From an uncultured Lachnospiraceae bacterium (GTDB lineage Bacteria; Bacillota; Clostridia; Lachnospirales; Lachnospiraceae): 64,000 nucleotides of DNA. The notes beneath the pieces are model-generated. The model worked only from the letters and a program-made list of their open reading frames with translations. It did no database searches and was not told the origin of the DNA. The position numbers and the translations under genes were made by a program. Each line of letters starts with the position of its first letter. The first letter of the stretch is position 1. The stretch is from positions 1-64,000 of the forward strand of contig CAKSBC010000008.1 in NCBI GenBank assembly GCA_934438085.1, written 5' to 3'. Below, piece by piece: positions 49,352-58,367 of the stretch.

Positions 49352-50925
49352 CCAAGGATTCCATTTTAGACGCCGAGCTGGACGAACTCAGACGACTGCT
49401 CGAACGTGTGGATATCTCCGAGGGTGATCTTATCCCGCTAATGCAGGAGGCGATCAACAACTGGACACCTGATGATCTGAATAATGATGTAGGAGAGGTC
49501 GTCACAGTAGGAGACGGCATAGCTACAGTCAAGGGACTTAAGGAAGTAAAGTACGGAGAAATCCTTTTATTTGCCAGAGGCGTAAGAGGAATGGTGCAGG
49601 AGCTTAAGCCGGGAATTGCAGGCTGTATACTTTTCGGAGATGACAGAAAGATCACTTCCGGAAGCATTGTAAAGAGGACAAAGAAGACCGCAGCAATACC
49701 GGTAGGTGAAAACTTCCTCGGAAGAGTAGTCAATGCGCTCGGAGCACCTATAGATGGTTACGGCAAAATTGAAGCTGAGAGCTTCAGAAGAATAGAGTCG
49801 CCGGCACCTGCAATAATAGAGAGACAGCCTGTTAACAAGCCTATGGAGACAGGCCTTTTGGCTATAGACTCAATGTTCCCTATAGGAAGAGGACAGCGAG
49901 AGCTTATTATCGGTGACCGTCAGACAGGAAAGACAGCCATAGCTCTTGATACTATAGTTAACCAGAATGGCAAGGATGTCATCTGTATCTATGTTGCCAT
50001 AGGACAGAAGGCTTCTTCTGTTGCACAGCTTACAGAGAATCTCAAGAAGAGAGGCGCACTCAAGTATACTATTATAGTTGCGGCTACTGCTGCGGATTCT
50101 GCACCTTTACAGTATCTTGCACCTTATTCGGGTACTGCTTTAGGAGAATACTTCATGAGAAAGGGCAAGGATGTCCTTATAGTTTACGATGATCTCTCAA
50201 AGCATGCTATAGCTTACAGAACTCTGAGCCTTCTGCTCGAGAGATCACCCGGACGTGAGGCATATCCGGGAGACGTTTTCTATCTTCATTCAAGACTTTT
50301 GGAGCGTTCTGCACACCTTTCCGATGCAGAGGGCGGCGGAAGTATGACCGCACTTCCTATAGTTGAGACACAGGCAGGAGACGTTTCAGCGTACATTCCA
50401 ACCAACGTTATTTCCATTACAGACGGACAGATATTCCTTGAGAGCAGTCTGTTCTTCTCGGGTCAGAGACCGGCCGTTAACGTCGGAATCTCAGTATCAC
50501 GAGTTGGTGGAGATGCACAGACTAAGGCTATGAAGAAGGCATCCGGAGGCATGAAGCTTTCTCTTGCGGTTTACCGTGAAATGGAAGTATTCACACAGTT
50601 CTCAAGTGACCTTGACGAGTCTACCAGGGCTCAGCTTCAGTTCGGTCAGGGACTCATGCGTATGCTGAGACAGCGTCAGTATCATCCTTACTCACAGACA
50701 GAGCAGGTAATACTTCTTACCGCAGCGATGCATCATGTGATGCAGCCGGTTGCCATCGATAAGATCGATGAATTCTGCAAGGGACTTTTGGAGTATGCAC
50801 CGGAGGCTATGCCTGAGGTCATCGCAGAAATAGAAAGCACCGGAAAGCTCAGTGACGAGCATCAGGAGATCATAATTACTGAGGCAAAGAAGTTCAGGGA
50901 TAAAATGTTCCCATCAGAAGGATAA
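49348..50925 (+). CDS. atpA: ATP synthase F1 subunit alpha
   Basis: A 525-residue non-catalytic nucleotide-binding subunit. Walker A GDRQTGKTAIALDTI; YVAIGQKASSVAQ; VETQAGDVSAYIPTNVIS and FQ-like GQGLMRMLRQRQYHPYS follow. The N-terminus (ILDAELDELRRLLERVDISE) is about 20 residues longer than usual and unlike the standard delta-binding helix. Coupled to atpF by overlap. Confidence 0.95.
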   Translation: MTKDSILDAELDELRRLLERVDISEGDLIPLMQEAINNWTPDDLNNDVGEVVTVGDGIATVKGLKEVKYGEILLFARGVRGMVQELKPGIAGCILFGDDRKITSGSIVKRTKKTAAIPVGENFLGRVVNALGAPIDGYGKIEAESFRRIESPAPAIIERQPVNKPMETGLLAIDSMFPIGRGQRELIIGDRQTGKTAIALDTIVNQNGKDVICIYVAIGQKASSVAQLTENLKKRGALKYTIIVAATAADSAPLQYLAPYSGTALGEYFMRKGKDVLIVYDDLSKHAIAYRTLSLLLERSPGREAYPGDVFYLHSRLLERSAHLSDAEGGGSMTALPIVETQAGDVSAYIPTNVISITDGQIFLESSLFFSGQRPAVNVGISVSRVGGDAQTKAMKKASGGMKLSLAVYREMEVFTQFSSDLDESTRAQLQFGQGLMRMLRQRQYHPYSQTEQVILLTAAMHHVMQPVAIDKIDEFCKGLLEYAPEAMPEVIAEIESTGKLSDEHQEIIITEAKKFRDKMFPSEG

Positions 50926-50937
50926 GGATGCTTTGAC

Positions 50938-51858
50938 ATGGCTAATGCAAATGAGATAAAAACACGTATCCAGAGCGTTCAGGATACTGCCAAAATAACA
51001 AATGCCATGTATCTTATCTCATCCACAAAGATGCAGAGAGCTAAGAGAAGTCTTGAGAATACCAGACCGTATTATGAAGCTTTGCGTCGAGAGATCGAAA
51101 GAGTATTCGCTTCCGCGGATGATCCGGAGAGCAAATATTTTTATGATCCGAAGAAGAAAAGTCCTGACGACAAGATAGCCTGCCTTGTCATAACCGCAGA
51201 CAGAGGTCTTGCGGGAAGCTACAACATGAATGTCATTAAGGAAGCTGAACGTATGTTCAGAGAGCATCCTAAGACAAAGTTCTTTGTTGTAGGAGATTAC
51301 GGCAGACACTATTTTGAACGTCACGGAATTCCATATGTCAAAAGCTTTGACTACACCGCAAGTGTACCGCACATAAGAGAGGCGAGAGACATAAGCGATG
51401 TGCTGCTTGACAGCTATGACAGCGGAGAGATAAACATGGTATATGTTATATATACCGTAATGAAAACAGCGATCACTTCTGAAGTCGATACAATAAGGCT
51501 TCTTCCGTTTGACAGAGGCGATTTTATGTCTGCGGAAGAAAAGCAGGAAAAAGAGCTTGGCAGATTTGATTTCTTCCCGTCAACCGATGAGGTTTTAGAC
51601 AATGCTTTAAGGAGCATAGAGACCGGTTTTGTTTACAGTACACTTGTTTACAGCTTCTGCGCAGAGCAGAATGCGAGAATGGGTGCTATGGACTCTGCGA
51701 ATAAGAATGCAGAAAAACTCCTTGCGGAACTGAGGCTTCAGTTTAACCGTGCAAGACAGGCCGGAATTACTCAGGAGATCACGGAGATAGCTGCGGGTGA
51801 GCTCGCACAGAAGCGTAAGCGCATTAAAAAACAGAATGAGGAGGTAGAGACCTCGTGA
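50938..51858 (+). CDS. atpG: ATP synthase F1 subunit gamma
   Basis: A 306-residue central-stalk subunit. N-terminal coiled coil ANANEIKTRIQSVQDTAKIT with KMQRAKRSLENTR, ITADRGLAGSYNMNVIKEAE in the middle, and the C-terminal helix NRARQAGITQEITEIAAGE. AAGGA lies 9 bp before the ATG. Its stop overlaps atpD. Confidence 0.94.
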   Translation: MANANEIKTRIQSVQDTAKITNAMYLISSTKMQRAKRSLENTRPYYEALRREIERVFASADDPESKYFYDPKKKSPDDKIACLVITADRGLAGSYNMNVIKEAERMFREHPKTKFFVVGDYGRHYFERHGIPYVKSFDYTASVPHIREARDISDVLLDSYDSGEINMVYVIYTVMKTAITSEVDTIRLLPFDRGDFMSAEEKQEKELGRFDFFPSTDEVLDNALRSIETGFVYSTLVYSFCAEQNARMGAMDSANKNAEKLLAELRLQFNRARQAGITQEITEIAAGELAQKRKRIKKQNEEVETS

Positions 51859-53267
51859 AAACAGGAAAAATAATTGCAATATCAGGTCCTGTCATAGACG
51901 TAAGGTTCGAAGAAGGTCACCTTCCGAGAATGAAGGAGGCACTGACTGTTTCACTTGACGGTGAAAAGCGTGTCATGGAGGTCGCTCAGCATATAGGAGA
52001 TAGTGAGGTCAGATGTATCATGCTGGCTTCAAGCGATGACCTCTCTCTGGGAACAGAAGTAATAAGCGAAGACAAAGGTATTACTGTTCCTGTCGGTGAG
52101 TGCACCCTCGGACGTATGTTCAATGTTTTGGGTGAGCCTATAGACGGAGGAAAGGAGATCCCTGAGGATGAAACAAGATGGGAGATCCACAGAAAGGCAC
52201 CTGCATTCGATGAACAGAGACCTGTAGTAGAAATACTTGAGACAGGAATAAAGGTCATAGATCTTCTTGAGCCATATCCGAAGGGAGGAAAGATCGGACT
52301 TTTCGGAGGCGCGGGAGTCGGCAAAACAGTTCTTATTCAGGAGCTGATACATAACGTTGCAATGGAACACGGCGGATATTCAATATTTGCCGGCGTAGGA
52401 GAGCGAAGCCGTGAAGGTAACGACCTCTGGCGTGAAATGAAGGAAAGCGGAGTATCGGACAAGACAGCACTTGTTTTCGGACAGATGAATGAGTCTCCGG
52501 GTGTTCGTATGAGAGTGGCACTTTCAGGACTTACGATGGCTGAGTATTTCCGTGATGCGGAAAGAAAGGACGTACTGCTTTTCATCGATAACATTTTCCG
52601 ATTTGTACAGGCCGGTTCTGAAGTTTCAACACTGCTTGGACGTATGCCTTCTGCGGTAGGATATCAGCCTACACTTGCAGAGGAGATGGGTGCTCTTCAG
52701 GAGCGTATCACATCAACATCAAGCGGATCCGTAACCAGTGTACAGGCTGTATACGTACCTGCGGATGACCTTACCGACCCGGCTCCGGCTACTACCTTTG
52801 CGCACCTTGACGCAACTACCGTACTTAGCCGTAAGATTGCTGAGCAGGGTATCTATCCGGCAGTAGATCCTTTGGATTCTACATCCAGAATACTTGAGGC
52901 TGATATAGTAGGTGAAGAGCATTACTATGTTGCCAGAAAGGTTCAGGAGATACTTCAGAAGTACAACGAGCTTCAGGATATCATCGCCATCCTTGGTATG
53001 GACGAGCTTTCGGATGAGGATAAAAACACTGTTACGAGAGCAAGAAAGATACAGAAGTTCCTTGCACAGCCTACACATGTTGCCGAGAAGTTCACCGGAA
53101 GACCGGGTATTTATGTTCCGCTTTCAGAGACTATAAGAGGCTTTAAGGCTATTATCGAAGGAGAAATGGATGAATATCCTGAGGCAGCCTTCTATAATGT
53201 CGGCGGTATAGATGATGTTCCGATAAAGGCAGCTGAGCTTGCGAAGGAAAACCTTCAGAGCAAATAA
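51855..53267 (+). CDS. atpD: ATP synthase F1 subunit beta
   Basis: A 470-residue catalytic subunit starting at GTG 51855, sharing GTGA with the atpG stop; GGAGG lies 10 bp upstream. Walker A GGAGVGKTVLIQELI, GERSREGNDLWREM, LLFIDNIFRFVQAGSEVSTL, and the DELSEED-type segment MDELSDEDKNTV are present. Confidence 0.97.
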   Translation: MKTGKIIAISGPVIDVRFEEGHLPRMKEALTVSLDGEKRVMEVAQHIGDSEVRCIMLASSDDLSLGTEVISEDKGITVPVGECTLGRMFNVLGEPIDGGKEIPEDETRWEIHRKAPAFDEQRPVVEILETGIKVIDLLEPYPKGGKIGLFGGAGVGKTVLIQELIHNVAMEHGGYSIFAGVGERSREGNDLWREMKESGVSDKTALVFGQMNESPGVRMRVALSGLTMAEYFRDAERKDVLLFIDNIFRFVQAGSEVSTLLGRMPSAVGYQPTLAEEMGALQERITSTSSGSVTSVQAVYVPADDLTDPAPATTFAHLDATTVLSRKIAEQGIYPAVDPLDSTSRILEADIVGEEHYYVARKVQEILQKYNELQDIIAILGMDELSDEDKNTVTRARKIQKFLAQPTHVAEKFTGRPGIYVPLSETIRGFKAIIEGEMDEYPEAAFYNVGGIDDVPIKAAELAKENLQSK

Positions 53268-53278
53268 GGAGACATGCC

Positions 53279-53707
53279 GTGAAAGAGTTTCAGATCAAGA
53301 TACTTGCGTCAGATAAGCTCATCTATGAGGGACCGTGTGTAAGTGTCACTGTGCCGCTTTCGGACGGCTCTATGGGTATACTTGCAGGACACAGCAATAT
53401 GATAAGCGCCGTAAAAACAGGCGTTATCTCATATAAGACCGCACAGGATGCAAAGCCTGAAAAGGTAGCTGTGTCAGCCGGACTTTTAAAGGTCGAGAAT
53501 AATGAGGTTTTAGTGCTTGTAGATGCAGCCGAAAAGGCTGAGAGCATTGATATCGCAAGAGCAATGAGAGCCGAAGAGGCTGCCAGAGCAAAGCTTTTAA
53601 ATGAACAGAGAAAGCGTGAAAGAATGGCAGTTGAGGCGGATCTTGAACGTGCAATAATGCGTATCAAGGCCTCAAATATGGCAAATACTTTACATCATAA
53701 GAACTAA
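53279..53707 (+). CDS. atpC: ATP synthase F1 subunit epsilon
   Basis: A 142-residue subunit starting at GTG 53279 after AAGGAG. The beta-sandwich has FQIKILASDKLIYEGPC, SDGSMGILAGHSNMISAV and the C-terminal helices AEEAARAKLLNEQRK. Last gene of the operon. Confidence 0.93.
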   Translation: MKEFQIKILASDKLIYEGPCVSVTVPLSDGSMGILAGHSNMISAVKTGVISYKTAQDAKPEKVAVSAGLLKVENNEVLVLVDAAEKAESIDIARAMRAEEAARAKLLNEQRKRERMAVEADLERAIMRIKASNMANTLHHKN

Positions 53708-53719
53708 GTATTTAAATTA

Positions 53720-53795
53720 AACAGCACCTTCATGTTATGTGGTTTGAACTTTAAAGCTTCAAAGTTTTCACCGCGCACATGAAGGTGCTGTTTGG
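53720..53795 (+). terminator. Terminator of the ATP synthase operon
   Basis: A 16-bp perfect stem, AACAGCACCTTCATGT (53720-53735) with ACATGAAGGTGCTGTT (53777-53792), with an inner AACTTT/AAAGTT hairpin. It lacks a long T-run. Confidence 0.7.
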
Positions 53796-53908
53796 TGTTT
53801 AACACTATTTAGTCAGGAGTGATTTACTTATTGTGCATTGAATTTGCAGGCTATTAAGAGGTGGAGTGTGCGTCTTACTGCCCGGCAGATAGCTATAGCT
53901 AAGCATCA

Positions 53909-55183
53909 TCAAACTCTTTTCACAGTGTAGCCGCCGCCCTGATTTTTGCTTACAGACCATTTCTGATCATATTCGTCATAGAAGGTTCCGGAGGTCTTTA
54001 CTCGTCCGTTTTCATTGACAACATAGGTCTTTCCGCCAACAACGACTATCTGATATCCGGAATCAGATTCTACGAGCTCACCGTTTTTATAAAGGTATCC
54101 GCCGGCTTCTCCGGTAACACCTGCACCCTTGGAAGCAGTGACAGAGCCTGCATTTTCAAAATACATCGTAGTTCCTTCATAGCCATATTTATCGTCGTAC
54201 TCAACAGTAACTCGGCCTGTCTTCATGGATCCGTCGTTTTCAGCGCCGAAGTAATACAGCTTTCCGCCGTAGCCCTTTACTATACCGTACTGCATGGTTC
54301 CGACCTTATCGAAGGCATAATATTTGTCATCGATCTTTTTAACACCAACACTGTCAGATATCTTAGAGGTATTTCTTTCAGAAGTATAAGGCTGCCCATT
54401 CTTGAGATAATAATATCCTTCAGGATGAATAGTCTTTCTTCCGTCTTCACGAACATCGTAATATGATTCTCCGTCAAACCATATCCATCCGGTTATACGA
54501 TCTCCGTTACCCGGGCGGTAGTATTTACATATCATTCCGTCATCGGTACTGTATTCCACCCAGCCTTCCTGCATGAGACCGTTTGAATCAAAGTAATAAT
54601 ATGCTCCGTTGATCTTTTTCTCACAGTTTTTGTAGAGCTTACCATTCTTGTCTGTGTAGTACCAGCCTTCATCAAAATCTCTGTAATAGCCGGTCTTTAT
54701 ATAATGCCAGCCGGCCTGATTGAGCTGTCCGTTGCCGTAATAATAATTGTCATCGTCGGACCAGCCCTCATCGAGTCTGTAATTACTGAAATGGTATCTT
54801 ACACCGTTGATGGTGAGATATCCGTCAGCCTTTGCGGCACCGTTTCCCTGGAACCAGTACCAGTAGCTTCTCTGCTCGTAAATGTCATATATCTGACGCC
54901 ACTGATTTACGACCATGACGCCGTTTTCATCTACATAGTAAACTCCGCTGCCGTCCTCTACGAGAGAATTAGTAAGCATTCTGCCGTCGGAGCCCATGTA
55001 ATACCAGAGATTGTTGTAATATATCCACTGATATGTTACGTAGTGACCGTATGCATCTGTGTAGTACCAATTCGGTCCCTGCTGTACCCAGCCCTGAGCA
55101 TTTGCTGTCATGCTTCCTCCTGCCGAAAGGAGAGCGCTAAGACTGAGAGCCGCGGTAAGTATGATAGTATTATGCTTTTTCAT
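53909..55183 (-). CDS. Secreted cell-wall-binding repeat protein
   Basis: A 424-residue exported protein: signal peptide (about 1-29, ending TANA), then almost entirely aromatic-rich repeats of the choline/cell-wall-binding type (WVQQGPNWYYTDAYGHYVTY, WIYYNNLWYYMGSDGRMLTN, GKLYYFGAENDG and others), about 15 copies. No catalytic domain is visible, so it is probably a surface adhesin or a wall-attached scaffold. GGGAGG lies 6 bp upstream. Terminator of its own is not clear. Confidence 0.85.
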   Translation of the reverse strand: MKKHNTIILTAALSLSALLSAGGSMTANAQGWVQQGPNWYYTDAYGHYVTYQWIYYNNLWYYMGSDGRMLTNSLVEDGSGVYYVDENGVMVVNQWRQIYDIYEQRSYWYWFQGNGAAKADGYLTINGVRYHFSNYRLDEGWSDDDNYYYGNGQLNQAGWHYIKTGYYRDFDEGWYYTDKNGKLYKNCEKKINGAYYYFDSNGLMQEGWVEYSTDDGMICKYYRPGNGDRITGWIWFDGESYYDVREDGRKTIHPEGYYYLKNGQPYTSERNTSKISDSVGVKKIDDKYYAFDKVGTMQYGIVKGYGGKLYYFGAENDGSMKTGRVTVEYDDKYGYEGTTMYFENAGSVTASKGAGVTGEAGGYLYKNGELVESDSGYQIVVVGGKTYVVNENGRVKTSGTFYDEYDQKWSVSKNQGGGYTVKRV

Positions 55184-55719
55184 AGTGTACCTCCCTACGA
55201 TAATATTGCACTGTTCATTTCGTTTATATTGCTTAAGCGATTCTTTTAATTTAAGAATATCTGATGCTCGTATCTGAAATTTATATAAAATACTTTTGTT
55301 TGAATGTGGTACTTATTGGTCGGCAGATAAAGCTTTTTTATTAGCTTCATAATATCATGAAGCACCTTGTATAAAAATAGATACAATATTACGATGATGT
55401 TAAGATTATTGAGGTCGTGCTTTTGCTTTCCGTAATGTTTCGTAATAATTTACATGGGACGGGTGGTATCAGTTTAAATGTTTTATTTTTTGCGCATGAT
55501 TTTAGCAATATTTATTTGTACTAAGAGCTTTAACGGAAGATAAAATTGTTGTAAAATATTTTCATAATAATTTGTATATTGGATGATATGCGTCTTTGAT
55601 GATAAGGGGCATAAACATGCAGGAATCTGTTATTGACAAGAGGCCTGCAGCATTTTCATGTATATGAGATATTGAAAATGCAGAATATATTTATAAGATG
55701 CGTTGGGGAGACAAACAAT
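55184..55719. other. Non-coding gap upstream of the acid-sugar pair
   Basis: Very AT-rich, divergent promoter area. It holds a TGCAGG/CCTGCA inverted repeat at about 55619-55650 just before the PdxA-like gene, which may be an operator or leader hairpin. No gene and no known riboswitch seen. Confidence 0.5.
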
Positions 55720-56805
55720 ATGAACAATCGTCCTATTGTCGGCATTTCCATGGGAGATCCATTCGGAAACGGTCCGGAGATAACAGTACGTGCACTTAGC
55801 GACAAGGCAGTATATGAAAGCTGCAGACCGTTGGTTGTCGGAGATAAGAGCAGTATGGAATATGCAATCGATACTGCCAGAAAAATCTTCGGTACAGAGC
55901 TTAAGCTTCATACAATTAAGAATGTCGGAGAGGCTGTTTTTGAGTACGGTACAATAGATGTGCTTGATATGGGCATCGTTAAGCCGGAGGATATTCCGCA
56001 CAATGTCGGCGCTGACAAAATGCCTGCACCGTTTGGACTCGGAGCTACAAAGCTTGGCGGCGAGGCAGCCTTCAGCTATGTTGTAGAGGTGATTCGCATG
56101 GCTATGGCAGGTGAGATCGATGCTACAGTAACAAATGCTCTCAGCAAGGAAGCCATCAATATGGCCGGTCATCATTATTCCGGACATACAGAGATATATG
56201 CAGAGTATACCGGGACTGATAAGTATACTATGATGCTTGCTCACGAAGAGCTTAGAGTAGTTCATGTTTCAACTCATGTGTCATTAAGAGAAGCATGCAA
56301 CAGAGTTAAGAAGGACAGAGTTCTTGATGTTATCCGTATAGCTAATAATGCCTGCAAGGCTCTCGGCATTGAAAATCCTAAGATCGGTGTGGCAGGACTC
56401 AACCCTCACTGCGGAGAAAACGGCATGTTTGGAGTAGAGGAGATAGAGGAAATACAGCCTGCTATTGACATTGCCATGGCAGAGGGTATCAATATTCCTG
56501 AGAAAAAGCCTACACCGCCGGATACTGTGTTCAGCAAGGCTATCGGCGGATGGTACGATATAGTTGTATGCATGTATCATGATCAGGGACATATCCCGTT
56601 AAAGGTAAAGGGCTTTGTATATAACAAGGCAGAGGGACATTGGGATGCAGTAGCCGGAGTAAACGTTACACTCGGACTTCCTATCATACGTGCAAGCGTG
56701 GATCACGGAACAGGCTTCGGCCATGCCGGCAGCGGTCATGCAAATGAGCTCAGCCTTATAAATGCGATCTCCTACGGAGTTCAGCTTGCAAAGCACAGAA
56801 AATGA
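55720..56805 (+). CDS. pdxA2: PdxA2-type four-carbon acid-sugar phosphate dehydrogenase
   Basis: A 361-residue PdxA-family oxidative decarboxylase. Conserved features: GISMGDPFGNGPEI, the metal histidines in NMAGHHYSGHTEIYAE, MYHDQGHIPLKV and DHGTGFGHAGSGHAN. In pyridoxine synthesis PdxA acts on 4-phosphohydroxy-threonine, but here it is next to a four-carbon acid sugar kinase, the hallmark of PdxA2 in D-threonate/D-erythronate breakdown, giving dihydroxyacetone phosphate and CO2. The usual DIAGKG of PdxA reads GHAGSG here. ATG 55720 follows GGGGAG. Function inferred from the pairing. Confidence 0.85.
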   Translation: MNNRPIVGISMGDPFGNGPEITVRALSDKAVYESCRPLVVGDKSSMEYAIDTARKIFGTELKLHTIKNVGEAVFEYGTIDVLDMGIVKPEDIPHNVGADKMPAPFGLGATKLGGEAAFSYVVEVIRMAMAGEIDATVTNALSKEAINMAGHHYSGHTEIYAEYTGTDKYTMMLAHEELRVVHVSTHVSLREACNRVKKDRVLDVIRIANNACKALGIENPKIGVAGLNPHCGENGMFGVEEIEEIQPAIDIAMAEGINIPEKKPTPPDTVFSKAIGGWYDIVVCMYHDQGHIPLKVKGFVYNKAEGHWDAVAGVNVTLGLPIIRASVDHGTGFGHAGSGHANELSLINAISYGVQLAKHRK

Positions 56806-56850
56806 TAAAGGCCTGCATAGCGCAGAGTATATTACAGAGGGGATACTACG

Positions 56851-58122
56851 ATGAAAAAGGTCATTATTATAGCAGATGATTTCACAGGAGCACTTGATAC
56901 AGGTGTACAGTTTGCGGGAAAGGGCATTGCAACTACTGTAACCCAGCAGATTGATGCTGATCTAAAAGCACTTTTTGAAAAGTTTCAGGTTGTAGTTGTA
57001 GATACAGAGAGCCGTCACCTTCCTCATGCAGAAGCCTACAGAATCGTTCGTATAGTTGCTGATAATGCTGTCGCAGCGGGTGTTGACATTATTTATAAAA
57101 AGACGGATTCTGCATTAAGAGGCAATATCGGAGCAGAGTTCAAGGCTGTTATGGATGCAAAGCCTGACGAGCTTTTATGCTTTGCAGGAGCATTCCCTGC
57201 AGTTAACCGTGTCACACTTCAGGGACATCAGTATACTGACGGAATACTTATATCTGAGAGCGGCTTCGGAAAGGATCCTATCAATCCGGTAACAGAGTCA
57301 TTTATCCCGGCCATTATAAAGAGCCAGGCACCGGAGGCTGAGTGTACCATCATTTCCAAGGCTGAGCTTGCAGAAGGAGTCTCACTTGAAGGTCTCAGAG
57401 GTGTAGTAAGCTTTGATGCATCACTCGATGAGGACCTTGCAGCTATAGCAGGCTGCGTAGAGGCAGCCGGACATACAGCACTTCTTGCGGGCTGCGCAGG
57501 CTTTGCAAAGCATCTTGAGTCACTTATTGATGCTGATATCAATGAGGAGAGAAGCTTCGATCAAACTGACAGACTGATGATACTCTGCGGAAGTGTCAAC
57601 CCTATTACAAGAGAACAGGTAGAGTATGCACAGAAGAATGGCTTCCTGCGCATTAATCTGCTTCCGGAGCAGTTCCTTACAGTAGATTATTTTGAGACTG
57701 CAGAGGGTAAGAGACTTCTTGATTCTATCTACTATGCGACTCTCGGTCAGGCACCTGTTATGGTCTGCACCATGGATGTCAGTGATGATGATTCAGGTAA
57801 GGAAGAGGCAATGAAGCTTGGCATCAGACCTGCAGACATGGCTAATTATGTAACAGCCTGCCTCGGAAGAATTGCAAAGTATGTTATAGATATGGGTGCA
57901 AACTATACCTTTGCAGTTACAGGCGGAGATACTCTCATCGGCTTCCTGAAGGCTGTAGACGGTATTGAGCTTTCACCGGTCTGCGAGGTCGGAAAGGGAA
58001 CGGTGCTTTCTGTAATGCATGACAGAAAGGGTCGTAAGATACAGGTTATCTCTAAGTCCGGAGGATTCGGTGAGAAGGAGATATTCCCTAACATCGCAAA
58101 GCAGGTAATTAAGGGATTCTGA
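56851..58122 (+). CDS. Four-carbon acid sugar kinase (DUF1537, DtnK/DenK-like)
   Basis: A 423-residue kinase with an N-terminal substrate domain (IIADDFTGALDTGVQFAGKG, IIYKKTDSALRGNIGAEF) and a C-terminal nucleotide-binding domain (AVTGGDTLIGFL). Enzymes of this family phosphorylate D-threonate, D-erythronate or similar acids; with PdxA2 it makes a two-step pathway. No dedicated transporter or regulator is beside it. GAGG precedes the ATG. Confidence 0.88.
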   Translation: MKKVIIIADDFTGALDTGVQFAGKGIATTVTQQIDADLKALFEKFQVVVVDTESRHLPHAEAYRIVRIVADNAVAAGVDIIYKKTDSALRGNIGAEFKAVMDAKPDELLCFAGAFPAVNRVTLQGHQYTDGILISESGFGKDPINPVTESFIPAIIKSQAPEAECTIISKAELAEGVSLEGLRGVVSFDASLDEDLAAIAGCVEAAGHTALLAGCAGFAKHLESLIDADINEERSFDQTDRLMILCGSVNPITREQVEYAQKNGFLRINLLPEQFLTVDYFETAEGKRLLDSIYYATLGQAPVMVCTMDVSDDDSGKEEAMKLGIRPADMANYVTACLGRIAKYVIDMGANYTFAVTGGDTLIGFLKAVDGIELSPVCEVGKGTVLSVMHDRKGRKIQVISKSGGFGEKEIFPNIAKQVIKGF

Positions 58123-58158
58123 TAATATAAGAAATTAATAGCATATGGATTTTATTAA

Positions 58159-58202
58159 CCCCGGGTTGTATGATTAAAGTATCATTGACCCGGAGTTTTT
58201 TG
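58159..58202 (+). terminator. Terminator after the acid-sugar kinase
   Basis: CCGGGT (58161-58166) pairs with ACCCGG (58188-58193), with an inner ATGAT/ATCAT, followed by AGTTTTTTG. Confidence 0.78.
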
Positions 58203-58367
58203 TGGGCGAAGTGCATGATGACACACATTTTCCGGATTTTACAAATATTAATACATAGGTAAGAAAATTGTAAAATAAGTACAAATAGCAAAATAAATAT
58301 GCTATGATTGGTTTCGTACGCTCCGATGGCGTAAAAGGGCTTAGGTTACTTTGAAAAGGAAGGTTTT

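Noticed and set aside
58203..58367. SOS/LexA box before recA
   Set aside because: No GAAC-N4-GTTC-like site could be seen; the lineage may use another box.
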